Origin: Methylotenera oryzisoli
Lineage (GTDB): Bacteria > Pseudomonadota > Gammaproteobacteria > Burkholderiales > Methylophilaceae
Length of the DNA stretch: 64,000 bases
NCBI GenBank assembly: GCA_945881735.1
Contig: CAMCVF010000003.1
Location: forward strand, 62,001-126,000
Direction: 5' to 3'
Below, one piece after another: positions 46,369-56,767 of the stretch. Each line of letters begins with the position of its first letter. The stretch's first letter is position 1. A program made the position numbers and the translations under genes. The notes beneath the pieces are model-generated. The model was not told the origin of the DNA and made no database searches. It saw only the letters and a program-made list of their open reading frames with translations.

Positions 46369-47805
46369 ATGAAAACTCTGCAAAAAATACAGCTCATCAG
46401 CATGTTGCTGATTTTTTGTGGGCTTGCAGCCGGTTGCGCCAAAGAGAAATACACAGCCAAACCATTAGATGCCAAGCAAGTCAGCACTAAGATACATGGT
46501 AAACAACTGTCAGACGAGGCTTTTAAAGCTTACTTAATTCAGCAAGGCTACGCGGCATCTGAGTGGCCGATAAGGGAATGGGGTTTAGAAGAGCTGACCT
46601 TTGCTGCGCTTTACTTTAACCCTAAATTAGACATAGCCAAAGCACAATTGGCGCTAGCAAATACATCTATTTCCACCGCTAAGCGATGGCAAAACCCTAT
46701 CTTAAACACAAGCTTGGCGCGCAGTAATCGTGCAAACGGTGACATTAGACCTTGGTCGTATGGCTTTGATGTGTCCATTCCAATTGTGACCAATAACAAA
46801 CGTGAAATTCTGGCTGAGGAAGCCGAGCGCCTTCGAGATGCAGCACAACTATCAGTGGCCGAAACGGCTTGGCAATTGCGCAGTCAAATCGCTAAAGATT
46901 TGATGACTTATCATGAAAATATAGCGTTACAGCAAGCATTAACGCTTGAATTAAATACGCATGGCAGTATTGTAAATATGTTGGAAAAGCGAGTAGCCAC
47001 TGGCTTTATTGGAAACAATGTATTAAGCGATGCAAAATTGCTACAAAAAAAAACTCAAATTGGATTGCAAACACTTTCTACTCAATTATTTGAAATTAAA
47101 GCCTCCTTAGCCGCAGATATTGGCCTGAGCGTTGACCAAAAAAGCGCTTTCAATATTAAACCGATTGCGCTAGATAATATTTTAAACCAGCAATCCAGCT
47201 TGCTTAATACACAGAATCAAATAGCTTTATTGCAAGAAAATGCCTTGCTCAATCGCTTGGATATTCGACGCAGCCTAGCCAAGTATGCGGCCGCTGAGGC
47301 TAAAATCAAATTAGAGGTTGCTAAACAAACGCCCGACATTGCTTTAACGCCTGGTTATATTTTTGAGTTTGGCGATAAAATTTGGTCGCTGGGTTTTAGC
47401 AGCTTGCTTAATTTACTCAATAAAAATCAAACACTGATTGCAGAGGCCACAAATTTACGTGAAATTGAAGGCGCAGAATTTGAGGCACTTCAAACCATTA
47501 TTATTACTGATTTAAATAGCGCTTTTGCAAGCTACCAATCTAGCTTGCAACAAGTTCAGCTCACCCAATCACAACTTGATTTTCAGAATAAGCAGCAGCA
47601 AAGCTTGGAAAAGCAACTAGAAGCTGGACTAGCGGACCGCTTAACGTTGACACAAAATAAATTAGTTTACTTGGTGACTGGACAGCAATTATTACGATTA
47701 AAATTTAACTGTTTAAAAGCCGCTAATCATATAGAAGACTTAATGCAACGCCCATTATTTGATGGACCAAACCCTTACAGTCAATCAGCAGAGCTAAGTC
47801 AATGA
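46369..47805 (+). CDS. TolC/CzcC-family outer-membrane efflux lipoprotein
   Basis: 478 residues. The signal peptide ends at lipobox CGLAAGC. The mature protein has the two long helical hairpin repeats of outer membrane factors (about residues 80-260 and 280-460). A segment like FNPKLDIAKAQLALANTSISTAKRWQNP is typical of CzcC. It overlaps the adaptor gene by 4 bp (ATGA). Works as a trimeric exit duct with the two next proteins. Confidence 0.87.
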   Translation: MKTLQKIQLISMLLIFCGLAAGCAKEKYTAKPLDAKQVSTKIHGKQLSDEAFKAYLIQQGYAASEWPIREWGLEELTFAALYFNPKLDIAKAQLALANTSISTAKRWQNPILNTSLARSNRANGDIRPWSYGFDVSIPIVTNNKREILAEEAERLRDAAQLSVAETAWQLRSQIAKDLMTYHENIALQQALTLELNTHGSIVNMLEKRVATGFIGNNVLSDAKLLQKKTQIGLQTLSTQLFEIKASLAADIGLSVDQKSAFNIKPIALDNILNQQSSLLNTQNQIALLQENALLNRLDIRRSLAKYAAAEAKIKLEVAKQTPDIALTPGYIFEFGDKIWSLGFSSLLNLLNKNQTLIAEATNLREIEGAEFEALQTIIITDLNSAFASYQSSLQQVQLTQSQLDFQNKQQQSLEKQLEAGLADRLTLTQNKLVYLVTGQQLLRLKFNCLKAANHIEDLMQRPLFDGPNPYSQSAELSQ

Positions 47806-48896
47806 ATAAAAAATATACGATTATTATAATATTACAAGCACTACTTATTGTGGCCTTGTTTTGGGTGATGGTTTTTTATGGCCAAGATGAATATGAAGCC
47901 TACCAAGCAGAGCAAGAAGAAGAAATTGAAAGTCCAAGTCGCGTTGCTGAAGTACAAGGCATCAATGTGGTTACTTTGCCATTGGCTACACAACAAAATA
48001 GCGGCATACAAACCGCAAAATTAGCCAGCACTACTTTTCAGGGTGAAATTAAAAGCTTTGGTTATGTGGTATCCATTGATAGGCTGATAGAAGCCAAAGC
48101 GCAATACATTCAACTTCAATCCAATATTCATCTTGCTCGCGCAGGTAGTACCCAAAAAATTCAGCAATATCAACGCCTTAAAACCTTGAATGAAGATGAT
48201 AAAAATGTGTCTGATTTAGCTGTGCAAGAATCATTAGCGGCTGTTAATGCCGATAAAAACACAATCAGTGCAGCAGCGCTCCAACTAAAAAACTTACAAA
48301 CAACCGTTGAGTTGCAATGGGGTAAAGAGTTAGCAAAAATTGCTTTTAACAACAACTTATCACCGCACCTGGCAGGTTTATTAAACAAAAACAATATGTT
48401 AGTGCAAGTTAGCTTGCCGCTTAACACTGTTTCACCGCTTAAAAATTCCACCATTAAAATCACCCCGCTAACTGAAACCTTTAAACCAGTTATCGCCGTA
48501 TACGTATCACCTGCCACCAACAGCGACAGCAATGGTTTTGGTAATACTTTTTACTACAGCGCACCGGCAAATTTATTAAGGATTGGGATGCGTGTCAATG
48601 TAGAAGTAGACCCCATTGTTGGAGACGAAACTAAGGGCATTATCATCCCTAGCAATGCTGTGGTTTGGTATGCAGGTAAGCCATGGGCTTATTTTAAACA
48701 AGCGTCAAATATAGTGGCGGATAGCAAAAATAGTGAGAATGAATTTGTGCGAAAACCCATTTCTACGGATACTGAGATTGATGCAGGCTGGTTTAATCAG
48801 GGCGTTGATGCGGATAGCGAAGTGGTGATTAGCGGCGCGCAATTATTATTATCAGAAGAATTTAAGTATCTGATTAAAAATGAGAATGAGGACTAG
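47802..48896 (+). CDS. RND efflux periplasmic adaptor subunit
   Basis: 364 residues. One N-terminal membrane anchor (IIIILQALLIVALFWVMVFY), then a barrel and hairpin region with a short coiled-coil, and a C-terminal membrane-proximal domain. The hairpin is shorter than in CusB. No histidine-rich metal-binding tail is visible. It overlaps the outer membrane gene and is 6 bp before the pump gene. Confidence 0.85.
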   Translation: MNKKYTIIIILQALLIVALFWVMVFYGQDEYEAYQAEQEEEIESPSRVAEVQGINVVTLPLATQQNSGIQTAKLASTTFQGEIKSFGYVVSIDRLIEAKAQYIQLQSNIHLARAGSTQKIQQYQRLKTLNEDDKNVSDLAVQESLAAVNADKNTISAAALQLKNLQTTVELQWGKELAKIAFNNNLSPHLAGLLNKNNMLVQVSLPLNTVSPLKNSTIKITPLTETFKPVIAVYVSPATNSDSNGFGNTFYYSAPANLLRIGMRVNVEVDPIVGDETKGIIIPSNAVVWYAGKPWAYFKQASNIVADSKNSENEFVRKPISTDTEIDAGWFNQGVDADSEVVISGAQLLLSEEFKYLIKNENED

Positions 48897-48902
48897 CTTG
48901 CC

Positions 48903-51900
48903 ATGATGTCGGCAATTGTTCGTTTCTCGATTCGCTTTTATGGCGTGATTATTGGCCTTGCCACCTTGATGGTTTTTTATGGCTTGTACAGCTTGTCGCG
49001 TGCTAATTTAGATGTTTTCCCTGAATTTTCACCCACGCAAATTATCATTCAAACTGAATCACCCGGTTTATCAGCAGAGTTGGTTGAAACGCTAGTAACA
49101 CAACCAATTGAAACTAGTATTGCGGGCACTGTGGGCGTGGCTGATATGCGCTCACAATCCATACCTGGCTTATCGATTGTGACGGTTATTTTTGATGAAA
49201 AGACAGATATCTACCGAAATCGTCAAGTGGTGGCTGAGCGTTTAAGCACACTGACCAACCAAATTCCTAATGGCATCACACCAAACATTACGCCACTCAC
49301 TTCTTCTGCAAGTACAGTTTTAGGGTTTGGTATAACATCCAAACAACGTAGTTTGATGGAATTACGCACTATCGTCGATTGGACCATTACACCGCATTTA
49401 TTGGCGATTCCTGGTGTGGCTGATGTAAATGTGTTTGGCGGCGAAGTGCGTCAATTTCAGGTGCAAGTAGACCCAGCCAAGCTGGTGCGCTATCAGCTCA
49501 ATATAAATGATGTATTAATCGCCACCCAAAAAGCTACTGGTGTTAGCGGCGCTGGCTATATTCAAAATAGTAATCAACGCATGATTGTGAATACCGAAGG
49601 CCAAGCCACAACCTCCACTAGTCTAGCCAAAGCTACCTTGCTGCATAAAAATGGTCATACTATTCGTTTGGGAGATATTGGCAAAGTAGTAGAAGGCGCT
49701 GCGCCATCGATTAGCGCCGCCGCTATTAATCAAGAAACAGGCATTTATTTATCAGTACAAGGCCAGCTTGGAGCCAACACGCATGCTGTTACCCAAGCCA
49801 TTGAGGCGTCGATTCAAGAACTCAAACCTACCTTAGCTGCAGAAAATGTCACTTTACAAGAAGGCTTATTTAGACCTGCAAACTTTATTGAAACAGCCAT
49901 AAAAGGCGTACGCACTGATATTTTAATCGGCTCGATTTTAGTCATCACTATTTTGTTTTTATTTTTGTTTAATGTACGTACGGCATTTATCTCAGCTACC
50001 GCTATTCCACTTTCCTTACTAACCGCCATTGTCGTCATGCGATATTTTGATATTGGCCTTAATATTATGGTGCTGGGTGGTTTGGCAATTGCCTTGGGCG
50101 AGGTAGTAGATGACGCGATTATTGATACTGAAAATATCTTTAGACGGCTACGCGAGAATCGATTGTTAGCTCAGCCGGCGCCAATTTATCAAGTGGTTTA
50201 TAACGCATCGATGGAAGTGCGCAGCTCGGTGGTCTACGCTACCATTATTGTAGCCTTGGTATTTATGCCACTACTTACATTAAGTGGCGTAGCAGGTAAA
50301 TTATTCGCACCACTCGGTTTTGCTTATATTGCAGCCATTATCGCCTCACTTGTGGTGGCCCTAACACTCACCCCTGCACTCTGTTACTTGATGTTAGGTA
50401 ATGCCGAATTATCCAGCGAAGATTCCCCTATAATTAAGGGGATTAAGCGCGGCTATGTGAACTTGCTGTATAAAATTGAAAGACAATACAAACTGATTTT
50501 GTCGCTTAGTTTTCTTTTTATTGCCATTGGCTTAGGTATTTTGCCATTATTCAAAAGCCAATTTATACCTGCGCTACATGAAGGGCATTTTATTATGCAC
50601 ATGACAGCCGTGCCAGGTACCTCCGAAACCGAATCTTTGCGCTTGGGTAAGCAAGTAGCCAAAGTGATTGGTGATATTAAAGGCGTTAAATCAGTCACGC
50701 AATGGGTAGGCCGTGCGCAAAACGGTGCAGATACCTTTGGCACGCATTACAGCGAATTTGAAATTGAAATTGGCACTCTTTCTGGCGAAGAACAAAACCG
50801 TATCTTGGCGGATATTCGTGAAGAATTAGCAGGAGATACGCAAGATTTGGATAAAGATGGCAAAGCCGAAATTGGTTTTGTTGGTGTTAACTTTGCAATT
50901 AATACATTCCTCACAGAACGCATCGAAGAAACCATTTCAGGCTACGCCGCCTCTACTGTAATTAATATATATGGCATCGATTTAGATGCACTAGACCGTG
51001 ATGCGCAGAAAATTGCAGGTTTAGTATCCCGAATAAAAGGTGCTAAAAATGTACTGGTGCAATCACCCCCAGGCACGCCACAAGCTGTGATTCGCTTGCG
51101 TCCGGATGCCTTATCGCGCTGGGGATTGCAACCTACCGATGTGCTGGATACCATTCGCACCGCTTTTGAAAGCGTGCCAATTAGCCAAGTGTACTTGGGT
51201 AGCCGCGTGGTGGGCTTAAGCGTGGTGTTAGAAAGTGAAGCGCGCGATGATATTGGCGATATTGGCAATATTCCCCTATTTAACCCTGATGGTAAGATGT
51301 TGCATTTAAAAGATATTGCCTTTATCAGCCAAGAAAACGGCCGCTCTAAAATATTGCACGCCGGTGCAAAACGCATTCAAACCGTTACTGCCAATGTAGA
51401 AGGTCGCGAAGTGGCCAGCTTTAGTGATGAAATTAAAAAACGCATTAAAAGCGATGTCAATTTAAGTACGGGTAACTATTTAGCCTTTACCGGCGAAGCG
51501 GAAGCCAATGCTAAATCGCGTGAAGATCTGATTGTGCATTCTTTATTGGCTGGGGTCGCCATATTCTTGATGCTGTATATCGCGTTTGGGCGACTGCGCA
51601 ATTTATTACTCACCTTTGCCAACTTGCCCTTTGCCTTAATCGGCGGCGTATTGGCAGCATTATTTACTGGTGGCTGGATTTCACTAGGCTCATTAGTCGG
51701 CTTTGTCACGCTATTCGGCATCACGCTACGCAATAGCATAATGATGGTGTCGCACTTTCAGCATTTGGTAGATACCGAAAACTGTGTGTGGAATTTAGAG
51801 ACCTGTATTCGCGGTGCCTCTGAACGCTTGCCTTCTGTACTAATGACAGCGTTAGTCACAGCCCTTGGTTTATTACCCTTAGCAGCAGGTAGCGGCCAAC

Positions 51901-52052
51901 CAGGGCGTGAAATTGAAGGGCCAATGGCCACCATTATTGTTGGCGGCTTGGTTACTTCTACTATTTTGAATTTGTTGATTTTGCCAGCGATTATGTTGCA
52001 TTTTGGCAAATTTGAAAAACAAATAAATTATGAGAAACAAGCGTCTTTTTAA
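48903..52052 (+). CDS. RND efflux permease, heavy-metal-efflux (CzcA/CusA) type
   Basis: 1049 residues, normal for the class, with twelve membrane helices and two large periplasmic loops. Helix 4 has GEVVDDAIIDTENI, the acidic proton-relay region of HME-type pumps rather than of drug pumps. The N-terminus FSIRFYGVIIGLATLMVFYG is typical. The methionine triplet of CusA could not be placed with certainty, so the metal (or another substrate) is open. No regulator lies next to it. Confidence 0.88.
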   Translation: MMSAIVRFSIRFYGVIIGLATLMVFYGLYSLSRANLDVFPEFSPTQIIIQTESPGLSAELVETLVTQPIETSIAGTVGVADMRSQSIPGLSIVTVIFDEKTDIYRNRQVVAERLSTLTNQIPNGITPNITPLTSSASTVLGFGITSKQRSLMELRTIVDWTITPHLLAIPGVADVNVFGGEVRQFQVQVDPAKLVRYQLNINDVLIATQKATGVSGAGYIQNSNQRMIVNTEGQATTSTSLAKATLLHKNGHTIRLGDIGKVVEGAAPSISAAAINQETGIYLSVQGQLGANTHAVTQAIEASIQELKPTLAAENVTLQEGLFRPANFIETAIKGVRTDILIGSILVITILFLFLFNVRTAFISATAIPLSLLTAIVVMRYFDIGLNIMVLGGLAIALGEVVDDAIIDTENIFRRLRENRLLAQPAPIYQVVYNASMEVRSSVVYATIIVALVFMPLLTLSGVAGKLFAPLGFAYIAAIIASLVVALTLTPALCYLMLGNAELSSEDSPIIKGIKRGYVNLLYKIERQYKLILSLSFLFIAIGLGILPLFKSQFIPALHEGHFIMHMTAVPGTSETESLRLGKQVAKVIGDIKGVKSVTQWVGRAQNGADTFGTHYSEFEIEIGTLSGEEQNRILADIREELAGDTQDLDKDGKAEIGFVGVNFAINTFLTERIEETISGYAASTVINIYGIDLDALDRDAQKIAGLVSRIKGAKNVLVQSPPGTPQAVIRLRPDALSRWGLQPTDVLDTIRTAFESVPISQVYLGSRVVGLSVVLESEARDDIGDIGNIPLFNPDGKMLHLKDIAFISQENGRSKILHAGAKRIQTVTANVEGREVASFSDEIKKRIKSDVNLSTGNYLAFTGEAEANAKSREDLIVHSLLAGVAIFLMLYIAFGRLRNLLLTFANLPFALIGGVLAALFTGGWISLGSLVGFVTLFGITLRNSIMMVSHFQHLVDTENCVWNLETCIRGASERLPSVLMTALVTALGLLPLAAGSGQPGREIEGPMATIIVGGLVTSTILNLLILPAIMLHFGKFEKQINYEKQASF

Positions 52053-52088
52053 AACGGCTATGGTTAAAAAAACAAATCCCAAATAAGT

Positions 52089-52475
52089 CTAATCGTACTT
52101 AATATATTTAAATCTTACATCCTCGTTTGGCGTGCCTTCAAGCGCACTTTTCGAACTGTCTGCATTCACCTCTTTAGCTGGTTGCCAGCCAATCACCTGC
52201 TCAATTTTAGCAGCCAATTCGAAGTCTTTATCGGTAATGCCTTTGGCATCATGCGTTTGCAATTTTACAATCAAATAAGCATAAGAAACTGTTAAATCAG
52301 GATGATGCCATGCAGCTTCAGCCAAGTGTCCTACTGTGTTCACAACCATTAAGGTGGCTTTCCAGCCGCTGGTTTTGTATTTTCGGCGAATCCAGCCATT
52401 TTCTAAATACCATTGCGGTAGCTCATTTTGTAGCTTGGCTGTAACTTCCGACTCTGAGTAAACTGCTGGTACCAT
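52089..52475 (-). CDS. 4a-hydroxytetrahydrobiopterin dehydratase (pterin carbinolamine dehydratase)
   Basis: 128 residues; the core has the two-histidine motif AWHHPDLTVSYAYLIV and a following THDAKGITDKDFELA, both diagnostic. In phenylalanine hydroxylase systems it recycles pterin; in methylotrophs with H4MPT the gene often lies with pterin and C1 genes and may serve pterin synthesis instead. No phhA is adjacent, which favours the second role. It is 54 bp after the kinase gene. Confidence 0.9.
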   Translation of the reverse strand: MVPAVYSESEVTAKLQNELPQWYLENGWIRRKYKTSGWKATLMVVNTVGHLAEAAWHHPDLTVSYAYLIVKLQTHDAKGITDKDFELAAKIEQVIGWQPAKEVNADSSKSALEGTPNEDVRFKYIKYD

Positions 52476-52529
52476 AGCCTTAGTCCTTTTTAAATCGATT
52501 AAATACTAGTCTTTACTAAGAGGTCATTA

Positions 52530-53192
52530 CTAGTGGATAGAAGAGCCCACTTTGTCTAAGGTTAACTCGCTTAAGCCTTCTAAAAAGTGCGTATAATCAG
52601 TTTTGTGCAAAATCCATTTGCCAAATTTTTTGTTTAAAACATAGTCGCTAAACGCTTCGTCTAACACACCATTTTGCGTCATCACTTTTAAACTTAATTC
52701 AGATTTAGTGTTACCAGACACGGTTTGTGAATCCGATTTAACCAAGATCAAATGCTGCGCGTTTAATTTTTGCGCCAACCATGCCGCAATACTATCAGAA
52801 GTAACATCCCAGTTCTGCGGAATGCTGTCATCTGAAAGAACCATATGGCTTGGCAACCACACAATACCGCGATGCTGCCATGTACGCTCATCGATTTCTA
52901 GCTGAGTCCTGGCTGTTGTCAGCAAGGGGTTCATATTAGCCAGCAATAATCCGTACTGGTCCATCGCTAAAACCGCCAAGCGATGCGCACAGGCATCGCT
53001 TATTTTAGATAACTTTTGCGCATCGCGTACGGCATCGGCAAAAACTCCACCGCCCGGTACAATGATAATATTACCGTAGCTGAACTTTGCAAATATAGTT
53101 AGCCAGCGCTCTAATTCAGAAGATCCTAAAAGACTTCCGCCAATTTTTACAATCCAAATTGGCCTATCTCTAACATTTTCAAATTGCTCCAT
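52530..53192 (-). CDS. Amino-acid-kinase-fold protein, MfnE-like (methylofuran precursor kinase)
   Basis: 220 residues of the amino-acid kinase fold: KIGGSLLGSSELERW at the start (residues 16-30), the VPGGGVFADAVRD loop and the DVTSDSIAAWLA ATP-binding run. The archaeal relative MfnE adds a phosphate to the aminomethyl-furan methyl phosphate in methanofuran synthesis. Assignment here rests on size, motifs and being among H4MPT/methylofuran genes. Another small-molecule kinase is possible. Confidence 0.72.
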   Translation of the reverse strand: MEQFENVRDRPIWIVKIGGSLLGSSELERWLTIFAKFSYGNIIIVPGGGVFADAVRDAQKLSKISDACAHRLAVLAMDQYGLLLANMNPLLTTARTQLEIDERTWQHRGIVWLPSHMVLSDDSIPQNWDVTSDSIAAWLAQKLNAQHLILVKSDSQTVSGNTKSELSLKVMTQNGVLDEAFSDYVLNKKFGKWILHKTDYTHFLEGLSELTLDKVGSSIH

Positions 53193-53305
53193 TTTTATTC
53201 CTAACCATTATTACTCAAGCATTTATTATAAGTAGGTATGATTTTGTAACAATTTAAATTGTTTTATGTTATACGTCAAAAATTACATTACGGATTAAGG
53301 TTTAT

Positions 53306-54721
53306 CTACTGAATTAAATAATACTCTAACAACGCTTTTAGATTAGATGCTTTATCCAGCGTTTCTTTATACTCTTTTTCGGCCACTGAATCGGCCACAA
53401 TACCTCCACCCGCAAAAAAACTCAGCTCATTTTCGTACACAACCGCGGTACGAATCGCAATATTGGTATCCATTTTTCTATCAAAGCCAATATAGCCAAT
53501 GGCGCCACAATAAAGCCCACGTTTATGTGGCTCTAATTCTTCAATAATCTGCATGGCGCGTAATTTTGGCGCACCTGTAATTGAGCCACCAGGAAAACAG
53601 CCTTTGAGCAAATCAACCGCAGTGGCCGTTTTATTGAGCTTACCCGTAACACTACTGACCAAATGATGCACATTGGCAAAGCTTTGCAGCTGAAATAATT
53701 GATTAGCTTTAATACTACCAACCACGCAATTTTTACCAATATCATTGCGCAATAAATCTACTATCATCACATTCTCTGCCCTGTCCTTAAGGCTATTCAA
53801 CAGCTCGTTTGAGTAAGCCAAATCTTGTGCAGGGTCGCTTGAACGTGGCCTTGTACCTTTAATAGGTCGTGTTTCAACATGATAGCCATCGGTTTGTAAA
53901 AAGCGCTCTGGCGAATTGGATAAAACCTGTATGCTTTGTGAGTTATTTAGAGGTAAATTCATGTATGCCATAAAAGGTGCAGGGCTAATTTCGCGCAGTT
54001 TTTTATAAGCTTGCCAGCTATCGCCCTGCACTTTTGCCACAAAACGTTGTGCTAAATTCACTTGATAACAATCGCCAGCGACGATGTAGTTTTTTACTTT
54101 GTTAAAGACTTGATAGTATGCTGATTTACTTAAATTTGACTGGATTTCTGAAAGCACGCTAAACGGCGTTGAGTCAGAAGTAGGCGCTGCAGGATTGTTA
54201 AATTTGGCACACAAGGCTGGCCAATTGACTTTTGTGGGTTCGGTTAAACCATGCGAAACAAGCACACTGCGCTTTTCGCGGTGATCAACCACAACCGCCC
54301 AATCATAAAATCCCAACATCAATTCAGGAATATTTGTAGCGGCGGCAATGTTAGGTAGCGTTTCAATTCGGCGACCTAAGTCATATGCAAAATAGCCTAA
54401 AGCACCGCCTGCAAATGGGTGCTGTGTTTTGGCGACCGGATATTGTTGCAGAATTTGATTAATTAAACAAAAAGGGTCGGCATCCGATACTTTTTCAGCA
54501 CCTTGCTGGCTAATAGTGGTTTTTTGGCCTGTGGTTACTATCGTGATAAAGGGCTCTGCCACCAAAATGTCGTATCGTCCATATTGACTACCTGCTTTGC
54601 CAGTAGCGTCATTTATCAATTGCCCACTATCCAATAACATGGCCCAGGGCTGATCTTTAATGCGCTCAAACAATAAAGCACTATCGTGGTGATAGGTCAA
54701 TTCATATTTCAATACTCTCAT
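53306..54721 (-). CDS. pabB: Aminodeoxychorismate synthase component I
   Basis: 471 residues of the chorismate-binding family. Motifs: KGTRPRSSDP, GGSITGAPK and the end GGGIVADSVAEKEYKETLDKA split by family residues. The N-terminal half resembles PabB rather than TrpE. It makes aminodeoxychorismate with a PabA glutamine amidotransferase, leading to p-aminobenzoate, the arene of folate and of methanopterin. Placement inside the C1 cofactor block suggests dedicated supply. Its GTG/ATG region overlaps the next gene by 4 bp. Confidence 0.9.
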   Translation of the reverse strand: MRVLKYELTYHHDSALLFERIKDQPWAMLLDSGQLINDATGKAGSQYGRYDILVAEPFITIVTTGQKTTISQQGAEKVSDADPFCLINQILQQYPVAKTQHPFAGGALGYFAYDLGRRIETLPNIAAATNIPELMLGFYDWAVVVDHREKRSVLVSHGLTEPTKVNWPALCAKFNNPAAPTSDSTPFSVLSEIQSNLSKSAYYQVFNKVKNYIVAGDCYQVNLAQRFVAKVQGDSWQAYKKLREISPAPFMAYMNLPLNNSQSIQVLSNSPERFLQTDGYHVETRPIKGTRPRSSDPAQDLAYSNELLNSLKDRAENVMIVDLLRNDIGKNCVVGSIKANQLFQLQSFANVHHLVSSVTGKLNKTATAVDLLKGCFPGGSITGAPKLRAMQIIEELEPHKRGLYCGAIGYIGFDRKMDTNIAIRTAVVYENELSFFAGGGIVADSVAEKEYKETLDKASNLKALLEYYLIQ

Positions 54722-55767
54722 GTTTGATTAGCCATTATGCTCAATTGAGCTACGGCATAGGCAGAAAAACAGATCGCTAATGCGTGTGAATTTTGTTTAA
54801 AAGCAGGCATATTGCTTGTAAGTATGGCATCAATCGATAGATATGGAGTGTTTAAATCTTCGGCTATTACGCTTACCAAAAAACTGCCAGCACCAACGCC
54901 AATTATAGGCATATTTGGTTTAAAGTGTTTTAAAACAGCTGCTTTCAATTGCATCAATTGTAATGTTCGGCAAGAAAATGCTAGTTGCACCCAACTATCT
55001 AGCGGCTTGTCTTCAACATCATAACCCACCATGCGTGCTAGCCTGCGTGCTGATTCTTGCAAGCTTTTACCCTTACCATCCGATGTTTCTGCCATGTCCG
55101 ACGATTCATCTAATTCGCCAGTCAAGCGGTAAACATCTGCCATGGTGGCAAAATACTCGGCCATGACATTGGTTTCAACCGAGTCTAAAAGTAACTTCTG
55201 ACCCAGTGCCATGACTGGCGTGCGAATCACGCCGGTATAAACCAGCGTATCTTCCTGCAAACGGCTTGCATCTGATAAAGCTGATGACAACACTTTGCCA
55301 GATTGAATCGCAATAATATCGCTGGTGGTGCTGCCAATATCCAGTAATAGCGCATCAGAGCGATAGTGCGCAATCAACCTGGCACTGGCGTGCCAATTAG
55401 TTGAGGCAATGCAATTAGTGTTTTCTGCAACTTGTACAATGCTTACAAAACCCTTACTAGCAGCATAAAACTGGCATTGCTGAACCAATAATTGGTTAAC
55501 GAATTGTGCAATAACATTTACACCCACATGTCGATTCGCAAATAAATCCACTAATTCGCCTGTCATGGTAATAGCATGCTTGGCTTGGTGCGGATTTATT
55601 TTAAAGCTGTTTAGTACAGTATGAATAGCAGACGACAAATTATCCAAACCACGCCACAAAGGACAAGCTACTTGCAAAGTACCAAGCAATTCGCCATCTA
55701 CATTCAGCAAAACCGCTTTAAGGTGCGCGCCACCAATATCCCAACCAAGTGTTTGTAATTTAGACAT
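54718..55767 (-). CDS. MfnF-like protein (COG1548, H4MPT-linked C1 transfer pathway)
   Basis: 349 residues with the sugar-kinase/hydantoinase-like nucleotide fold: LGWDIGGAHLKAVLL (residues 7-21) and LLLDIGSTTSDIIAI (about 144-158) are phosphate loops. Archaeal MfnF joins the furan diphosphate with the tyramine-glutamate unit in methanofuran synthesis. The methylotroph version is annotated as an H4MPT-linked C1 transfer protein. Its end overlaps pabB by 4 bp, and its start overlaps the ATP-grasp gene by 8 bp. Confidence 0.78.
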   Translation of the reverse strand: MSKLQTLGWDIGGAHLKAVLLNVDGELLGTLQVACPLWRGLDNLSSAIHTVLNSFKINPHQAKHAITMTGELVDLFANRHVGVNVIAQFVNQLLVQQCQFYAASKGFVSIVQVAENTNCIASTNWHASARLIAHYRSDALLLDIGSTTSDIIAIQSGKVLSSALSDASRLQEDTLVYTGVIRTPVMALGQKLLLDSVETNVMAEYFATMADVYRLTGELDESSDMAETSDGKGKSLQESARRLARMVGYDVEDKPLDSWVQLAFSCRTLQLMQLKAAVLKHFKPNMPIIGVGAGSFLVSVIAEDLNTPYLSIDAILTSNMPAFKQNSHALAICFSAYAVAQLSIMANQT

Positions 55768-56767
55768 GGATATTCACAATATGGCGTTGGAGAGTTGGCC
55801 ACTTAAAATCGGCTTGGGTTAAGCTATTAATTATAAGCGCGGCTGGGTTTTCACCCGTGGCTTCGGCCAATCCCGCATAACTAGTGGTTAAACGGGGATT
55901 AATCTCGACCACAACGATTGAACAATCCGCTTTTACAATTACATCAATACCAATATAACCATTTAGATTCATATCAGACTCAGCAATTTTCTGTGCCAAT
56001 AATTCAAACGCATGCCAAAATTGCTGTAGGGCATTAATTTCAATTCCTGCATACTTAAAAACTCTATCTTCTATTCTAATCAATTGCTTATTACAACTTA
56101 GAATCCGAGCAAAGCCTTGATGAATCACACATGAAATACTGGCGGCAACACCCTCTTGGTAAGGCTGAATCACATGACTACTAGCTTTATTACATTTATT
56201 AACCCAACGAATTAAATCATGAGCCTGTTCAACATATAACGTATCTGAGCATCCTGCACCGTCATTTGGCTTTACTACCCATTTGCCATCAACATTAGGC
56301 CAATTTTCAATGCGGTAAGTTGGAATAGTAGGAATACCAGCCCTCGTTAAAGCTAAATATGTGGTCATTTTATGACTCGCAAGTTCTATACTCTTAAGTC
56401 CACAACCCAATACCAGCTTGCCATGCAATACGGCTAATTCTGTTAACTTTTTAAGCAAGCCATCGGTTTCAGGTGCAATCAACCATACCGCATCAGCGTG
56501 CTTAATTTGCTGTTCCCAAATTTTCCATACATCATCGTTTATGTCAATTTCAATGCAATCGTGACAAAAATCAGGCCTTCTTAAGCGCACATCGACTGTT
56601 GTGCTAATCCGGTAAGGCAATTGAGATAAATCGCTTAGCAGCGCATCACGCATCAAATTACCCTCATAGACTAAAATTGCAGGCAAATCTGCGTGATTAA
56701 AACCACCTGCTGTGATAAATTCACACACAAATATTTTTTTTATTGTTATGTCAGGCAATTCGTGCAA
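55760..56767 (-). CDS. ATP-grasp ligase, MfnD-like (COG1821)
   Basis: 335 residues. ATP-grasp signatures are WVVKPNDGAGCSDTLYV (about 168-184) and VVEINPRLTTSY (about 287-298). The archaeal relative MfnD joins tyramine and glutamate in methanofuran. In the bacterial cofactor tyrosine may replace tyramine, so a tyrosine/tyramine-glutamate ligase is the best guess. There is no ATG. TTG at 56767 is preceded by GGGA, and family proteins begin IFVCEFITAGG shortly after. Its start region overlaps that of the divergent HisA-like gene. Confidence 0.75.
   Translation of the reverse strand: MHELPDITIKKIFVCEFITAGGFNHADLPAILVYEGNLMRDALLSDLSQLPYRISTTVDVRLRRPDFCHDCIEIDINDDVWKIWEQQIKHADAVWLIAPETDGLLKKLTELAVLHGKLVLGCGLKSIELASHKMTTYLALTRAGIPTIPTYRIENWPNVDGKWVVKPNDGAGCSDTLYVEQAHDLIRWVNKCNKASSHVIQPYQEGVAASISCVIHQGFARILSCNKQLIRIEDRVFKYAGIEINALQQFWHAFELLAQKIAESDMNLNGYIGIDVIVKADCSIVVVEINPRLTTSYAGLAEATGENPAALIINSLTQADFKWPTLQRHIVNIHV

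Noticed and set aside
56693-56761. Longer N-terminus for the HisA-like gene starting at 56693
   Set aside because: The extra residues are cysteine- and aromatic-rich, unlike the family, and come from the antisense of the MfnD-like start.
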